A stretch of DNA of 64,000 nt from Persicaria tinctoria (Eukaryota > Streptophyta > Magnoliopsida > Caryophyllales > Polygonaceae): contig JBANSL010000006.1 of the NCBI GenBank assembly GCA_037127255.1, positions 87,716,107-87,780,106 of the forward strand, in the 5' to 3' direction. A program made the translations under genes and the position numbers. Of this stretch, positions 1 to 11,488 are shown in pieces (within the stretch, counting starts at the first letter, position 1; each line of letters starts with the position of its first letter). The notes beneath the pieces are model-generated. The model saw nothing but the letters and a program-made list of their open reading frames with translations. It had not been told where the DNA came from and searched no databases.

Positions 1-65
1 CTCTCTCTCTCTCTTAAGTATTTTGTCTTCTACCTCATAAAACCCTAATGACCCTCTCTCTCCCC

Positions 66-73
66 TATATAAA
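66..73 (+). promoter_or_regulatory. Putative LTR TATA box (TATATAAA)
   Basis: A canonical plant TATA box stands about 40 bp downstream of a (CT)n tract and upstream of CT-rich leader-like sequence, in the orientation expected from the LTR terminus at 2623. No transcription start can be proved from sequence alone. Confidence 0.45.
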
Positions 74-338
74 GAGAACCAATCCCTAAGTGGATCCTCA
101 CCACCGAAATTTTGAGCCACTACATTAAAACCCTAGCCTCCTAATTTGAAGATAAAAAATCCAAAACCCAAAATCCTCACCTTTCACTCCTTTGATCCAA
201 ATCTCTCTTCTCTCCACTCTCTTATCTTGTTTTCCCAGAACCTAAATAGCCTTAAAACACCCCCAAGAAGATCTCCTCTCACAAGAATAACCCCGAAATC
301 AGATTCAGAAGGTCGTTTACATCCAAAACGGAAGTTTC

Positions 339-1131
339 TGGGGGGATTTCGTCACCGCGAATAGTGTTTTTTCCGCCGCGAGTATGAACCTAGAAGAAGA
401 AACACATGTTCGCCACCACGAGTTCATCTTCACCGCCGTGAAAAGTGCTTTCGCCACTGGGAGTTCAACACCCAGATTTGGCGTTAGCTCGGTAAAATCA
501 TTTATTCTCCCTCGTTTTAACTCTGTTTTCCACTCCCGTTTGTTTCCGTTTGTTCCTCACTATTCCTCTACCTTATGAGGTCAAGAAAAGTTGGATCTAA
601 CCCCATTAGAAGAGGATTCGATCTCATCTCTTCCTCTTTCTCTGTTTTGAGCAAGGTAAGCTTTCATTCTTCAAATCCTCTCGTTTTTGGATCTAAGCCT
701 TCGTAAATGTCTTTTTTTAACCCTGATCTATCTCTCCCAGGCCATGGACTCTCTTATCTCAATATTTTTGAAAAGCCTCAAAGAGGCTAGATAATCTCTC
801 TTCCGCTCTCCCTTCTAGTCCTGTTTGGAATCTTTTGTGTGTCCATAGTATCGGTTTTTGAGCTAGAAGTGTTCTAAAACAAGTTTGAGCTTGAATGGAT
901 TTGAAACGAACAAAAATGAGCAAAGAAAGTTTTGAATCTCGCCGCGGCAAAACCATGGTTGTCGCGGCGAGTTAGAACACTGTCCAGAGGTAGGAGACAG
1001 GTCTTGCTACCGCGACCGCAGTTTTCACCGCGGCGAAAACCTTATTTCCCGGCAAACGAGAGTCCCTTCTTGGAGGGGAGATTAGGAAGGATTTCGCGGC
1101 CACAACCAGCCCTCTCGCCGCCGCGAAATCC
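339..1131. repeat. Scattered GC-rich imperfect palindromes (CGCCGCGGCGA type) in the LTR
   Basis: At least five copies of a CGCCGCGG/CGCGGCGA-like motif, several in inverted pairs, lie in an otherwise AT-balanced LTR. A 32-bp imperfect hairpin sits at 939-970. A second pairs GGATTTCGCGGC (1089-1100) with GCCGCCGCGAAATCC (1117-1131). Weaker copies occur at about 345-480 and 1010-1045. Confidence 0.55.
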
Positions 1132-2623
1132 ACCCAGTTGTTTGGGCGAGCTGTTCTTTGAATCCTTTGGGTTTCTTTGTTTGTTTTTTGTTCGATCTTT
1201 TCAAATGGGTTTCAAAGTGAGGATGATTTCATAAACGAGATTTTTAGATATTATTTTAATATTAAATATTTCGGATTTTGACGGAACTTGAACTATCGGA
1301 CTTAATGCTTTGGCGATGTTTTAAAGACTTCATTTCAAATATCGGGCTTCTTTGAGTTTAGTTATTTGATCGATGATGGTTTTGGAAATAAGTTTGGAAA
1401 TGATGTTGATGTGATTTATCAGATGACTTTGGTTGGTGTTTTGACGTATCAGAAAGACTATGAACTGGTTTCATTTCCCACTTGGTTTTGGAAACATTTT
1501 AAAAACTCGAGTTCTGTGTTTATGAGTGGCAGTATTGTAGCTTATTGAATCTATGTGATTATAGTTGATTGTTGCTTTTTGAATTCTACTTGCGTTGTCT
1601 TTTTACTATTAGGCATTTTCTAGGTACGTTCCTTTATGGGCTTACTCATATTTGAAAGAGAAAATCTCCTGCTTGTGATCATATGACATACTAGGTGTTG
1701 CATAAGCATATTAAAAGCATGACATGCAGTATCATTCTAGGGTTAAACTCATGTGTGAGCATTCGGATACTCTGTGTGTCTGAGAATATAACGAATGTTA
1801 TCTGTATGTCCTAGAGTCTTTGCTAGGGTCATAGGATAGCCCAGCACCATCGGGTTTGTTCTGAGTCATTGTTTCATTATATGCGATGAGATGATAGCCC
1901 AGCACCATCAGACATGAGCTTGATTTACGATGAGAATGATGATATGATATGATATGATGATGATGTGCACACATATATGATGAAACAATGGGTACCGTGC
2001 TGGCTAGGTCAACTCATGAAAAAGGGGTGTAGTAGGAGAGGGAGATCCCATTTGACATTCTTTGGGCACCTTTTCTGTCTTTTCGCACTTATATGATATC
2101 CTGATAAAGCATGTCTTGAGTGATTAATTTATGCACTACATTATAGCATCTTTAATATAGGAATAATGTATGTGTATGCTTTCTTGTGGGACCCATAGTG
2201 CGTTGGGAGGACTCGGCCTGACCCCGCCCGCACAAATTATTTTTAGGTATGCTTGGTCTGTGCTTCTTTGGCATGGGAAATCCCCCTATGCGAATGCGAA
2301 GAAACTATCTAACTCCGCTAATTCGGCTAAAGGACTTTTTGACCGCATGTTTTATTGATATGATTTTGACCTGGCCTTGTCGTGGCAAGTTGTACTTTAC
2401 ATTCGCTTTCCATCGTTCTTTCAAATGAATTTTTGCGACTTAGTTTTAGGACAGGTTAAGGGTACCCAACGACCCTTCTATTTTTTTTGGGGTTCGAAAT
2501 CCCCACTTTATATTATTGATCATTTGGGGTTTGAAACCTCGACTCGTACCTGAATTACAAGATACGAACAAAGTTACATAACCTTAGAAACGTAACCTAT
2601 ATATTTATATCCGGGCCGTTACA

Positions 2624-4185
2624 CAATATGCTTATGCGTTAGAGAATCATCTTCTTCGACTCTCATGTTTTCCGTCTTTCTCTCACTACACCTATTTTAT
2701 CTTTTGATGCATTCAATTCAATCCCCTCGAATGTTGTCAAACATTAATTTTCAGGTTTAGGGTTATCTTTCCCTGCGATCATTTGCTTAGGTTTCGTTAG
2801 AATTGAGATAAAGCGTCCGTTGTAGAGTTGTACTGCCTTCTTCATTCAGAGTGGCATTTTGTCATTGAATGGCTGAATCCATTTCATCTGTCATTGAATT
2901 TGGGGATCTTTTGGTGGCGAATTGATTTTTCATGTACATGGCTTTTGAGGAGTAGTTTCGCATTGTATATCCTTACTTGTAGCAACTGATTGATTACACT
3001 ATTGTTTTGGAGTGAGTTTTGTGCAGCTTATCTTGTTTTGGGTGTACCAATTATTCATCTTAATGTAGTTTAAATGGGTCAAAAATCCAAATCGTCCACC
3101 CTCAATCTCATCCTCTCCTCAATTCAAACATGTCCAACCATAAGATTATCTGTGTTCTATTAAATACCAAATATGGTAAGATATATCCAACCCCAAGAAA
3201 TTTGTAGGAATTTTATGTTAGTGTAAATGCAAACCAATTACCTCCTAACAGATAAATCACTCCCCAAGTACTTGTGTTTCTAGTTTAAGCCAATTCCCGA
3301 CACTTGAGAGATAACACATAATTTCTAATAAACCCAACTACTTTCTTTTAAGGCCGAAAAAAATACCTACATAACTTAAGTATAAAAAGCATACGCCCGT
3401 GATTCCATATTTCTTTTGGCACAAGTGGAAGAATTAGTCAAGTTTCCTACAAGACGCACTAGTCCCTTCAACCATGGATCCACTCGTTATCAGTGAAATT
3501 ATTCTACACCAAACGAAAGTGTTCCAACAATACATGTCTTAGTTGAAAAATAGATTTACTGTCAAAAAAATTACCCAGGAACCGAAAGAAACAACATACG
3601 ACATACCCAAAGCTGGCATTCCAATGGCATTCAATGAAATTGTTTGGCACGATTCACCTGCACATCACTGCAGTCAGTAAGCATCTTATTCAGGGTTGGT
3701 CTCACTTTGGGAGTAACAATTTTGGAAACTGAACGTCACTAGTTGATTTTGTTTCTTATACAGCCTTGTTAAAGCTCTTAACCTGACATGAGTAAGTGAA
3801 TAAAGCCACTGCATTTGAATTTGATAGCCATAGAAGCTACAACAGGACCAATAGGAAAGAAATCATTATCAAGATGTGTACGTACCCTGTTTGGAACTGG
3901 GTGAAGTAGCTTGGTTATGGCATAATTTTGCTGCTCTCTTCAGAGCATGTTCTGATTGATTAGGTAGAAATTTAAGGCTGGTTATTTGCTAAATGCCGGG
4001 ATGAGTCGGGTACTTGTTTGAACTTGATCTAATGTGTTTTTCTAGTTCGATGAATTAGACTGAAGTTGTCAAATGCAATGGATAGATTTTTTTATAAATG
4101 GGATTACTACTTAGCAGCATACATAGATATTTGGATTATAAGAAGTACAATCTGTCATGGCTTCTTCATATCTAAAGAGGAAAAA
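2624..4185. other. Unassigned non-coding stretch
   Basis: No open frame of useful length, no recognisable LTR terminus and no RNA gene were found. The 2640-3080 part has the look of a leader sequence (T-rich, with 'TTTAGGGTTA'), but no downstream coding exon was found. It may be old intergenic or decayed repeat DNA. Confidence 0.4.
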
Positions 4186-4187
4186 AA

Positions 4188-4365
4188 TCAAAAACTTGAG
4201 AGATTGAACTAGGAACTCCACTGAAAGACAGATTTGTGTATGGAGCAACTCCACTGAAAAAAATCAGAAACTTGAGAGATTGAACCAGGAACTCCATTGG
4301 AAGGTAGATTTGTGTTTTGAGCAACTCCACTTAAAAAAAATCAGGAACTTCAGAGATTAAACCAT
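4188..4365. repeat. Short tandem repeat, period about 75 bp, 2.3 copies
   Basis: The phrase 'AACTTGAGAGATTGAAC' begins near 4193 and 4267, with a diverged copy near 4343. 'GAGCAACTCCACT' recurs at the same spacing. The copies differ by several substitutions, so the duplication is not recent. Confidence 0.7.
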
Positions 4366-4554
4366 GAACTTAAGAGATCTCAATTTGTTGAAATTTTAGG
4401 GATTGTCCAATAACCCTAAAAGTTACATTTAGGTGAGTGTTTTTGGAGTTATTGGTAAGAGCATCTAACAAGGTGAGGTATTGAATTGCTAAAGCCCACC
4501 ACTTTTTTGATAAGATGCTTTAAAGATAGATTTGTTTTTTGAGTAACTCTTGAT

Positions 4555-4735
4555 GCAATCAAGGATGAGCTTCTGTGGCTCAAACAATGACCTTGATCCA
4601 GGCGAGCTATCAATATCGATTCGAGGGCTATTAGAGGAAGAGCATGTCCTCCCCAAGAGAAAGAAGAAGGCTCCACCATGTAAGAAGGTCCAAAGGTGCA
4701 AGCTTGGTCATGTTTTTGGTTCGTTTTTGATCGTT
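4555..4735 (+). pseudogene. Decayed 3' end of a non-autonomous LTR-element ORF
   Basis: The segment encodes a short frame containing 'NNDLDPGE' and 'LPKRKKKAPPCKK'. It matches the region at 36760-36860, which encodes 'NDLDPGDDSRTSRFQ' followed by 'ILKRKKKAPPW'. There the sequence spans the last codons of an LTR-element ORF, the polypurine tract and the first bases of the 3' LTR. The 4.6-kb copy has lost the polypurine tract and the LTR start. It is a fossil fragment and not a gene. Confidence 0.6.
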
Positions 4736-5688
4736 TGACAACTTTTCAATGTCTCAATAAAATGGGTCGTTCAGAGTCCATATGTATCAGATTGGGTCGT
4801 GTCATACTTTGTTGGAATGAGGACGAAAAGATCTACAACTTTGATGTTGAAGGTTTATCTAGAATCGAACTCGAGAATGGCCGAAATTCATCATCTTTGC
4901 AACTATCACTTTTTGAACGAATTTCTATATATTTATTTAATTATTTTTGATTTAAACATTATATTTAATTAGGAAATAAAGGTGGGAAGGAAAATATCTG
5001 CTAGTGTTTTCCTTACGGCTAACCGAGGGACACCCGCAAGCGCATTCGGAGTGCGCACATCCGCGTGCGCATCCAGGATGTGCACAAGGGTGACACACCC
5101 GCTAGCGTATCCCCCCGTGTTTAAACACATGTGGAGTAATAAAAATAAAAATAAAACAAATAAAAATATAAAACAATAAATGATAAATAAATTAAATTTA
5201 AAAAAAAAAAATAACATTATAAAAAATTAAATATTAAATATAATAAAATAATTAATTTATTCTACCAAAAAAATTATTTATATAAATGAAAGTATTGCCT
5301 TAATAAAATAATTTATTTATATAATAAAATAATTTACTTTCAAATAATTATATTTATTAATAAATATAATTAATTGAATGTAATCTATATATTAGTTTTC
5401 AAAATCTTTAGGAATTAAAATAAAATTTGCGCTTAAAGAAATATAGGTAATATTCCAATATAATTTTTTTACACAAATCCATGGCGGCGTATGCTTGAGC
5501 ATCAGATTCGGAGGTAGTAATAGAAGTTAAAGATACGCGCTCAATGCACAAAATCGAATAGCCTGAAAGAACATCCATTCAGCCTGAAATAAATATATAA
5601 ATTTGATAAATAAATAACAAAATAAACAAATAAAAATAACCATAAATAAATAAATTTATACACAAGATAAATAAAGGATTTTTTTGGT
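4736..5688. other. AT-rich unassigned stretch with a GC-rich hairpin
   Basis: 4736-4960 resembles transposon leader or LTR sequence but is not assigned. 5000-5115 is a GC-rich island of CGCA/GTGCGC repeats containing an inverted repeat. 5120-5688 is very AT-rich (AAATAAATAAA runs) with no coding potential seen. Confidence 0.4.
5052..5086. repeat. Inverted repeat (hairpin), 11-bp arms
   Basis: TGCGCACATCC (5052-5062) pairs with GGATGTGCACA (5076-5086) with one mismatch around a 13-nt loop that itself contains GTGCGC. It sits in a short GC-rich island inside AT-rich DNA. Confidence 0.6.
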
Positions 5689-6129
5689 AATTGTCCAAAA
5701 AATGAGGACTGTTTTGCAAAATGTCCATTTTATAATGGATTTGGCAAAATGTCCTAAATGGACATTTTTACCCCTAGCTTCAATACCCTTCTCTTTTTCC
5801 TATTGCATCGGTCTCCCCCATTTCTTCTGATTCACGGAATGACGAAGCAACACCAGGCATTCCCGATATCCCCGATTTCGAAGATTTCGATCTCGATCTG
5901 GAGCAGGAACGCCAATTTCTTCATCAGACATCGTCGATTTCGCCATCAGTCATCAAACCTGAACGAATTTGTGCTCGGTTATAGCACTGTAATCCCGAAT
6001 TTAGATTTCAAAAGAGGTAAATATCGAATTTATGCTCGTTTGTTGTTTGAGACGTGAATATTGTCATCGATTTTGATCATAGTTGATGATTTTCATCTCA
6101 GTAGCTAATTCAGTGATTGTTGAACTGTA

Positions 6130-6445
6130 ATCCCAAATTCAGTTTTTGACATTATGATAGATGTGTTTGAATAAAATTTGATGCATGTCATCACATTAGT
6201 TAAATCCAATTTGATTTTGACAGATGTGTTTGAATAAATTTTGATGCATGTCATCACATTAGCTAAATCCAATTTGATTTTGATAGCTGTGTTTGAATAA
6301 AATTGGATGTCTATCATCACAGTAGCTAAATTTTATTATGATAGATGTGTTTGAATAAAATTGGATGCCTGCCATCACAGTAGCTAAATTTGATTTTGAT
6401 CTTAGTTTGAATAAAATTGGATGCTTGTCATCACAATATCTGAGT
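6130..6445. repeat. Subterminal tandem repeat of the MULE, period about 57-63 bp, about 5 copies
   Basis: Units begin with GATGTGTTTGAATAAA, continue with 'TTGGATGCATGTCATCACA' and end with TAGCTAAATTTGATTTTGAT. Starts fall near 6162, 6225, 6288, 6345 and 6405, the last diverged. The repeats lie between the presumed left end and the transposase start, as subterminal repeats often do in MULEs. Confidence 0.75.
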
Positions 6446-6455
6446 TTGATTCAAA

Positions 6456-9065
6456 TTGTTCCATCAGATTATATGTATTAAATTTAAGAGATGTCACCAG
6501 GGAATAGGTATAATGGATGTCAATCTGCTAACAGTAAAATTTGGAGGAGAATGGAAAATGAAAGAAGATGATTTATTGTTTGTTGGGGATGTGTCATCAA
6601 AAGTGATTGTCATCAATCAGCCTATAAGTATGTATGAGATGAAGACTGAGATAATCAACAGATTCATCAACAGTGACAGTTTGGCTCCTAATCTTCAATT
6701 CAGTCATTTGCATCCTTTCAAGAAAACTATGGAGCCTTTTTTTTTATTGAGAATGACAGTGATATGAGGAGTTTCTTTCAAATTAGTGAATTGAAGGAAG
6801 TGAATTGGACATTGCCTTTATATGCTACTATTGTAAAGGAAATCATTGAAGATCGGGTTACACAATCTATGAATGATGAAAATCAGTTGGTTTTACATGC
6901 TGACGGTTATTTTAATGATACATATGTGATGGAAGATAGCTTTTGTGTGCAGAATGATGATGTAGACTGCATAAATGATGCCAATGATACAGGTGATAAT
7001 GGAGATGATACCAAGATTGAGAGTGGCATCAGTAGCACTACAATGTCCACAAATTATGCAAAATCTATAAATTCAAGAAAGGGGGCATTATTATAGCTTT
7101 GGGACAACTGTTTAGAACAAAAAAAGATTTGGAAAATGCTATTACATTGTTGGCTGCACAAGAAACGTTTGCTTACATGGTGAAAAAGACAACACCAAGT
7201 TAGTGTAGAACAGTTTGTGTTGATAAGAGTTGCGATTGGAAAATTCACGATGTCATTTTAACTGGGTCAACTATATTCAAATTAAGAAATACAATCAAGA
7301 ACATAGTTGCAGTTTGGAAGTAAGGATTGGAAAACGTTGTGTAGCTGAAAAGATCAAACCAAGGTGAAAGATACTGTAATTCCTTCCTGTGATCACTCCT
7401 TCTTTGATATTTTATTGACTCTTTTACATCATATTAATATATATGAAGAAATCAAAAGGGGGCCAACTCCAAGTCAGATTAGAAACATCATAAGAACTGA
7501 CTTCAAAATAAATGTGACCTACTGGAAATCATGGAAAACTCATGATGCAGCAATAACGATTGTAAAGGAGTCATCAGAAGAAAGCTTTGAATTATTACCA
7601 GCAAATTGTTGTGTCCTAAAGCAACATAATGCTAGAACTGTCACCTTCATTCAAGTTGATTCCCAATCATGGTTCAAGTATTTGTTCATTGCATTTGGAC
7701 AATGTATCCGTGCATTCCCAATTCTGTGAAAGGTATAAATTCTTACATTATGATAGCTAGGTTTGATTAAATTTGTATGCCTGTCATTAATGGATTTCTT
7801 AGATTTAATCATAACTAATACATGTCTTTTATGTAATCTCGAGTACAATTGTTGTTTGAGATGGGAATATTGTCATCAATTTTGATCTCAGAAGCTAAAT
7901 TACATGCATGTCATCAAAAGTGAGTTTGATTACTGTAACCCAATATTTTTCAATATTTTTTAGATAAGTTTGATATCTGCAAAACTGTAATCAGACTCAA
8001 TATGATAGGTACTAGTGGTAGATGGTACATTTCTAAAAGGAAAATACAAAGGCTCCATCCTCACAGCTTTTGCACAAGATGCAAATCATCAGATTTTCCC
8101 TATTGACACTGAAAACAACAATTCTTGGGAGTGGTTCTTTAGAAAGCTTGCAACAGGCATCCCATCAAGTGAAGCACTGGTTTTTGTATCTGACCGTCAT
8201 CAAAGCAATGCAAGAGCGTTAGAGTTGGTTTACCCAAAGGCTAAGCATTATTACTGCAGATGGCACTTGAAGCAGAATATAATGTCAAAATTCAAGAAGA
8301 AGAGTCTGTGTGAGTGGTTTGAAAATGTTGCAAACAGTTACATAGTATCAGAATTCAACATCTACTTTAAATCCATTAGTAATGCCAATAGCAAGATGAA
8401 GACATTTCTTGAAGATTTGAATTTTGAGATATGGGCGAGAGCTTATTCAAAAGCTGACAGGTACAATATGATGACTTCAAACAATGCAGAGAAAATCAAT
8501 AGTGTATTCGGTGAAGATAGATCATTCCCAATTATAGAACTACTTAATGCAATCAGAGAGAAACTAACAAAATGGTTCAATGACCGCAGAAAAGAATCTG
8601 AGGATAACAACTTTGAGCTTCCAAAAAAAAAGTAGTGATATAGTGTACAAAAGATGCAGTGAATCAGGAATGTACACTGTCAAACAACTGAATGACTTCC
8701 CGTTTGAAGTTGTTGGTGGCATGAATCGGGTTCTTGTTGATCTGAATCAGAAATCTTTTACATGTAAGGTATTTGATTACGACAAGATACCTTGTGTACA
8801 CGCGCTTGCTGTCATCAGAGAGGAAAAACTGACTGTTTTGAGGTATATTAGCACTTATTACACAAATGAAGCTTGGACCTTGGCTTATCAAGAGACAATA
8901 TATCCAGTGTTAAATGAAGCAGAGTGGATTGTGCCAGATGACATCAAACAGCAGAAATGTCACCAACCATTGGTGCGTAAAAGATGCGGTCGGCCTAAAA
9001 AAAAAAGGAAGCCTTCAGCTAGAGAATATAGAGGAAAAGGACCAAAGAGTCATAAGAACAGCTAG
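6456..9065 (+). pseudogene. MULE (MuDR-type) transposase, decayed
   Basis: In intact form this enzyme excises and inserts the MULE. A likely start is the ATG at 6512, opening 'MDVNLLTVKFGGEW'. The N-terminal part (6512-7096) has a frameshift in a poly-T run near 6745. The MuDR DNA-binding-like block follows (7090-7360, 'ALGQLFRTKKDLENAI', then C and W residues in 'CDWKIH'), with another frameshift and stop. 7364-7729 carries the pre-catalytic region ('TPSQIRNIIRTDF'). After an apparent intron, the MULE transposase core runs from about 8015: 'VVDGTFLKGKYKG' with the first catalytic Asp, then 'FVSDRHQS' with the second, then 'CRWHLKQN'. A SWIM-type zinc motif ('PCVHALAVI', about 8790-8815) and a basic tail with 'CGRPKKKRKP' end the protein. 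A poly-A frameshift lies near 8630. About five residues usually found between 'QIFPI' and 'DTENN' are missing. The enzyme is certainly inactive. Confidence 0.85.
7733..8008 (+). other. Probable intron in the MULE transposase
   Basis: The donor GAAAG|GTATAA and the acceptor GATAG|GTACTA bracket 276 AT-rich bases. Joining the flanks continues the transposase frame into 'VVDGTFLKG' with a single TGA stop just upstream. The interval contains two diverged copies of the subterminal repeat (GATAGCTAGGTTTGATTAAA near 7748), so part of it may be inserted repeat DNA. Confidence 0.5.
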
Positions 9066-10276
9066 ACGGTTTATGCTACATTAAGTTTTAGTACATTTTA
9101 TGTTTTTTTCTTCTTATATTGAATAGAATGTTAGTTATAACCAGTTTCATACACTGTCACCAGCTTTTATATAAAGTGTCACCAGCTTTTAGTTTATGTT
9201 CAAAATGAAATAAACTGATTCCTGTGTTGTTCAGTACATGTAATCTAACAATTAAAATACAATGCAATCAAATCTGCCAACAAAGAACTTGTGGTGTAAC
9301 CACAAGCACCACAAGCTCTGTCACCACAATTGAAAATAGTTTAAAGGAGTTTATCACCAGAAGGAAATATGGTGTGTCACCACAAGTAATGGTGTCACCA
9401 AAAGGACAACCCTAGGACAAACGAATCAAATACCTCAAAGAGGATAATGCTAAGCAAATCTACATGTGGTTTAAAACATAAAAGTCGTGGGAAATATCGT
9501 GTCACCACAGTGAAAACAGTGTCAAAAATTTTGTCATCAAAATGGATGGTGTCACCAAAAGAAAAAACCTAGGACAATGGAAGAAAATACCTTAAAAGGG
9601 ATAATGCTAAGCAAATCTACATGTGGTTTACAATAAAAAAAAACAGTGGGGAAAATGGTGTCACCAGAATGAAAACAGTGTCAAAAATATTGTCATCGGA
9701 ATGGATGGTGTCACCACAAGTAATGGTGTTACCAAAATTAGAACAATCTTGGGACAAGGAAAGCAGATACCCTAAAGGGGATAATGCTAAGCAAAGCTAC
9801 ATGTGGTTTAAAACATTTAAAAAAAAGTGGGGAAAATGGGGTCACCACAATGAAAACAATGTCAAAAATTTTGTCATTAGACTGGATAGTGTCACCAAAT
9901 ACTAGAGGGGGTAATGCTAAGCAAAATACCATGTCATTTTAAATACATGGCCTCAAAACAGTTCAATTAATAGAGATGCATCTTCTATCACCAAAGGCAA
10001 CCAGTAGCACACATAAAAACAATGTCCCCAGCAGTGTCACCAAGGTAAAATTAGTGAGCTTGTCACCAGAAATCATCAAACTTTGAAAGTGATTTGAAAT
10101 TATGGAGACTTAACAAATATAAAAGGTATAATATATAAAATGATTAAAAGTAACATAAATATTAATATGAAAACATTCATTCCAAAATACAACTAACTTG
10201 GTTCAAGTATCTCAAAGTTTCACCAATCCATGCAAGTTACATCAACTAAATATATATCCCATAATTAGATAAGTAA
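9066..10276. other. Spacer between the converging MULE genes, rich in TGTCACCA motifs
   Basis: There is no coding sequence. TGTCACCA, TGTCATCA and close variants recur, many in tandem units (see 9440-9930). The rest is A-rich. Confidence 0.6.
9365..9935. repeat. Tandem repeat in the MULE spacer, period about 130-180 bp, 3-4 copies
   Basis: 'GATAATGCTAAGCAAA' recurs near 9441, 9600, 9779 and, with one change, 9911. Each copy is followed by 'TACATGTGGTTTA' or a variant, then 'GGTGTCACC' and 'GAAAACAGTGTCAAAAAT'. Unequal spacing shows internal indels. Confidence 0.75.
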
Positions 10277-10565
10277 ATGTATTTAGGAATTTCAAATCTA
10301 CACTGTCCAAACTACATAAACTTATGTGATAAACTAAACAAATTTCCATTGCTTGACGAAGAGATCAAATGCAATCCTCTTACGATAGGCCTAAACATAG
10401 TTGTCATTGACAAGATCCATGTCACGTTCAAATACAAGGTGCTAAATGTACTTTATGGTGTAAACCTCACAAATACCTCTACATAATAAACACACAAAGA
10501 AAAAGTGAGCAGATGTAATCTGATAAAACAAAAAATAAAAAAAAAGAATAAAAAGATGGACAATA

Positions 10566-11483
10566 GAAGGTACCCTTCATCACTTTGTTTCAAACCCGAT
10601 ACTCTCTCAACATCAAAGGGAGTGTCATCAACATCAGAAAACAGACAACTCTTCATCATTAGAATAGGAAGCATTTGACAAGTCTGAGCAAGCTTTTGAG
10701 CTATAACTTCCTCTTTGTAATAATTAGACTGGGATTCATACAAAATAATGTGCTTCGAATCCAAGTATCCAACTGAATCTCAAGTGCAACCCAATGCTTG
10801 TTTTCAATATTGAAAGGGATGTAGACCATCTTGACACCTTCCCAAGGCTTCCCACAAGGAGGAGAGAGACCAATGAAATACTTGTAGAATTACTCATCAA
10901 TTGTAGGCCGATTTGTAATTAAGTTAGGATCGTACGCCCCAATCTTGGTAATAAAAATGATGTCTAATATAAGACTGTTTGATTGTTGATCAGGGAAGTC
11001 GTGAAGACGCTTTCTCAAATGATAAAGTGATCCATCAATATGCTGTGAAAAGAAAAAGAATAATTCCTAACTGTCACCAAACTACTGTCACCAAATGTAA
11101 TCACCAAGAAAAAGCCATGTACATAATAGGACCAAATAACACAAATATGAACTTACAACATCACGAAGCCAGGAGCCCTTCCCCACCAACTCAGTGAAAA
11201 ACGACTTGTTCATGTCAATAGTAAACCCATTAATCATACCATCACGCCTACAAAAACACAAAAAATATAAAAATAAAACCAAAAATAAATAAACTTATTA
11301 TAGGAAGTAGAAATATGAAAAAGAGAAGATAGATAAAACAACAGATAATTACCCAAGAGATCTAAAGCCATTATAAAAATAAGTACGAGCCTCTTTGGTT
11401 AGAAAAGAGTTTGTCGGTTCTTTTGGAAGGCGAGACTTCTTTGGTTTACACGGATTTGTATAAGGAGTATGGACTGCAGAGGC
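10566..11483 (-). pseudogene. Ulp1 (C48) protease region, exons 11353-11483, 11157-11247 and below 11042
   Basis: Three minus-strand exons splice cleanly. The 11353-11483 exon ends CTTGG|GTAATT and joins the 11157-11247 exon, giving '...SLGRDGMINGFTIDMNK'. After GTTGT|AAGT-type and CACAG junctions, the third exon starts at 11042 ('HIDGSLYHLRKRLHDFPD'). The His motif 'NKHWVALEI' of Ulp1-type proteases is present near 10810. It is followed by a frameshift and then 'HIILYESQSNYYKEE', where the usual Asp-Ser after Tyr reads Glu-Ser. A stop interrupts 'PTIDE*FYKYF'. The Cys box was not found with confidence, so the enzyme is dead. Confidence 0.65.
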
Positions 11484-11488
11484 AGTTT
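11484..11488. repeat. Target-site duplication AGTTT (left copy)
   Basis: The five bases AGTTT directly precede the LTR terminus TGTAACGG at 11489. They are repeated directly after the other LTR at 21588-21592. Five-base duplication is the norm for Ty3/gypsy integrases. Confidence 0.85.

Larger units (their letters stand above)
1..2623 (+). mobile_element. LTR of a Ty3/gypsy element (3' or solo LTR), left end outside the window
   Basis: The segment ends with CCGGGCCGTTACA. This is the LTR 3' terminus seen in inverted form at 11489 and 18667, where a complete element shows the family to be flanked by TGTAAAGGC at one end and GGCCGTTACA at the other. No tRNA primer-binding site follows position 2623, so this is a 3' LTR or a solo LTR rather than a 5' LTR. 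Internal stretches match the reverse of the LTR at 18667-21587, for example the 'GCCCAGCACCATCGGG' segment near 1840. A TATA box lies at 66-73. Short reading frames here have no recognisable protein and are not called. Confidence 0.75.

Noticed and set aside
10277..10486. Cys box of the Ulp1 protease at the end of the gene
   Set aside because: The minus-strand reading contains a Gln-Cys pair but not the expected Asp-Cys-Gly context, so the catalytic Cys cannot be claimed.
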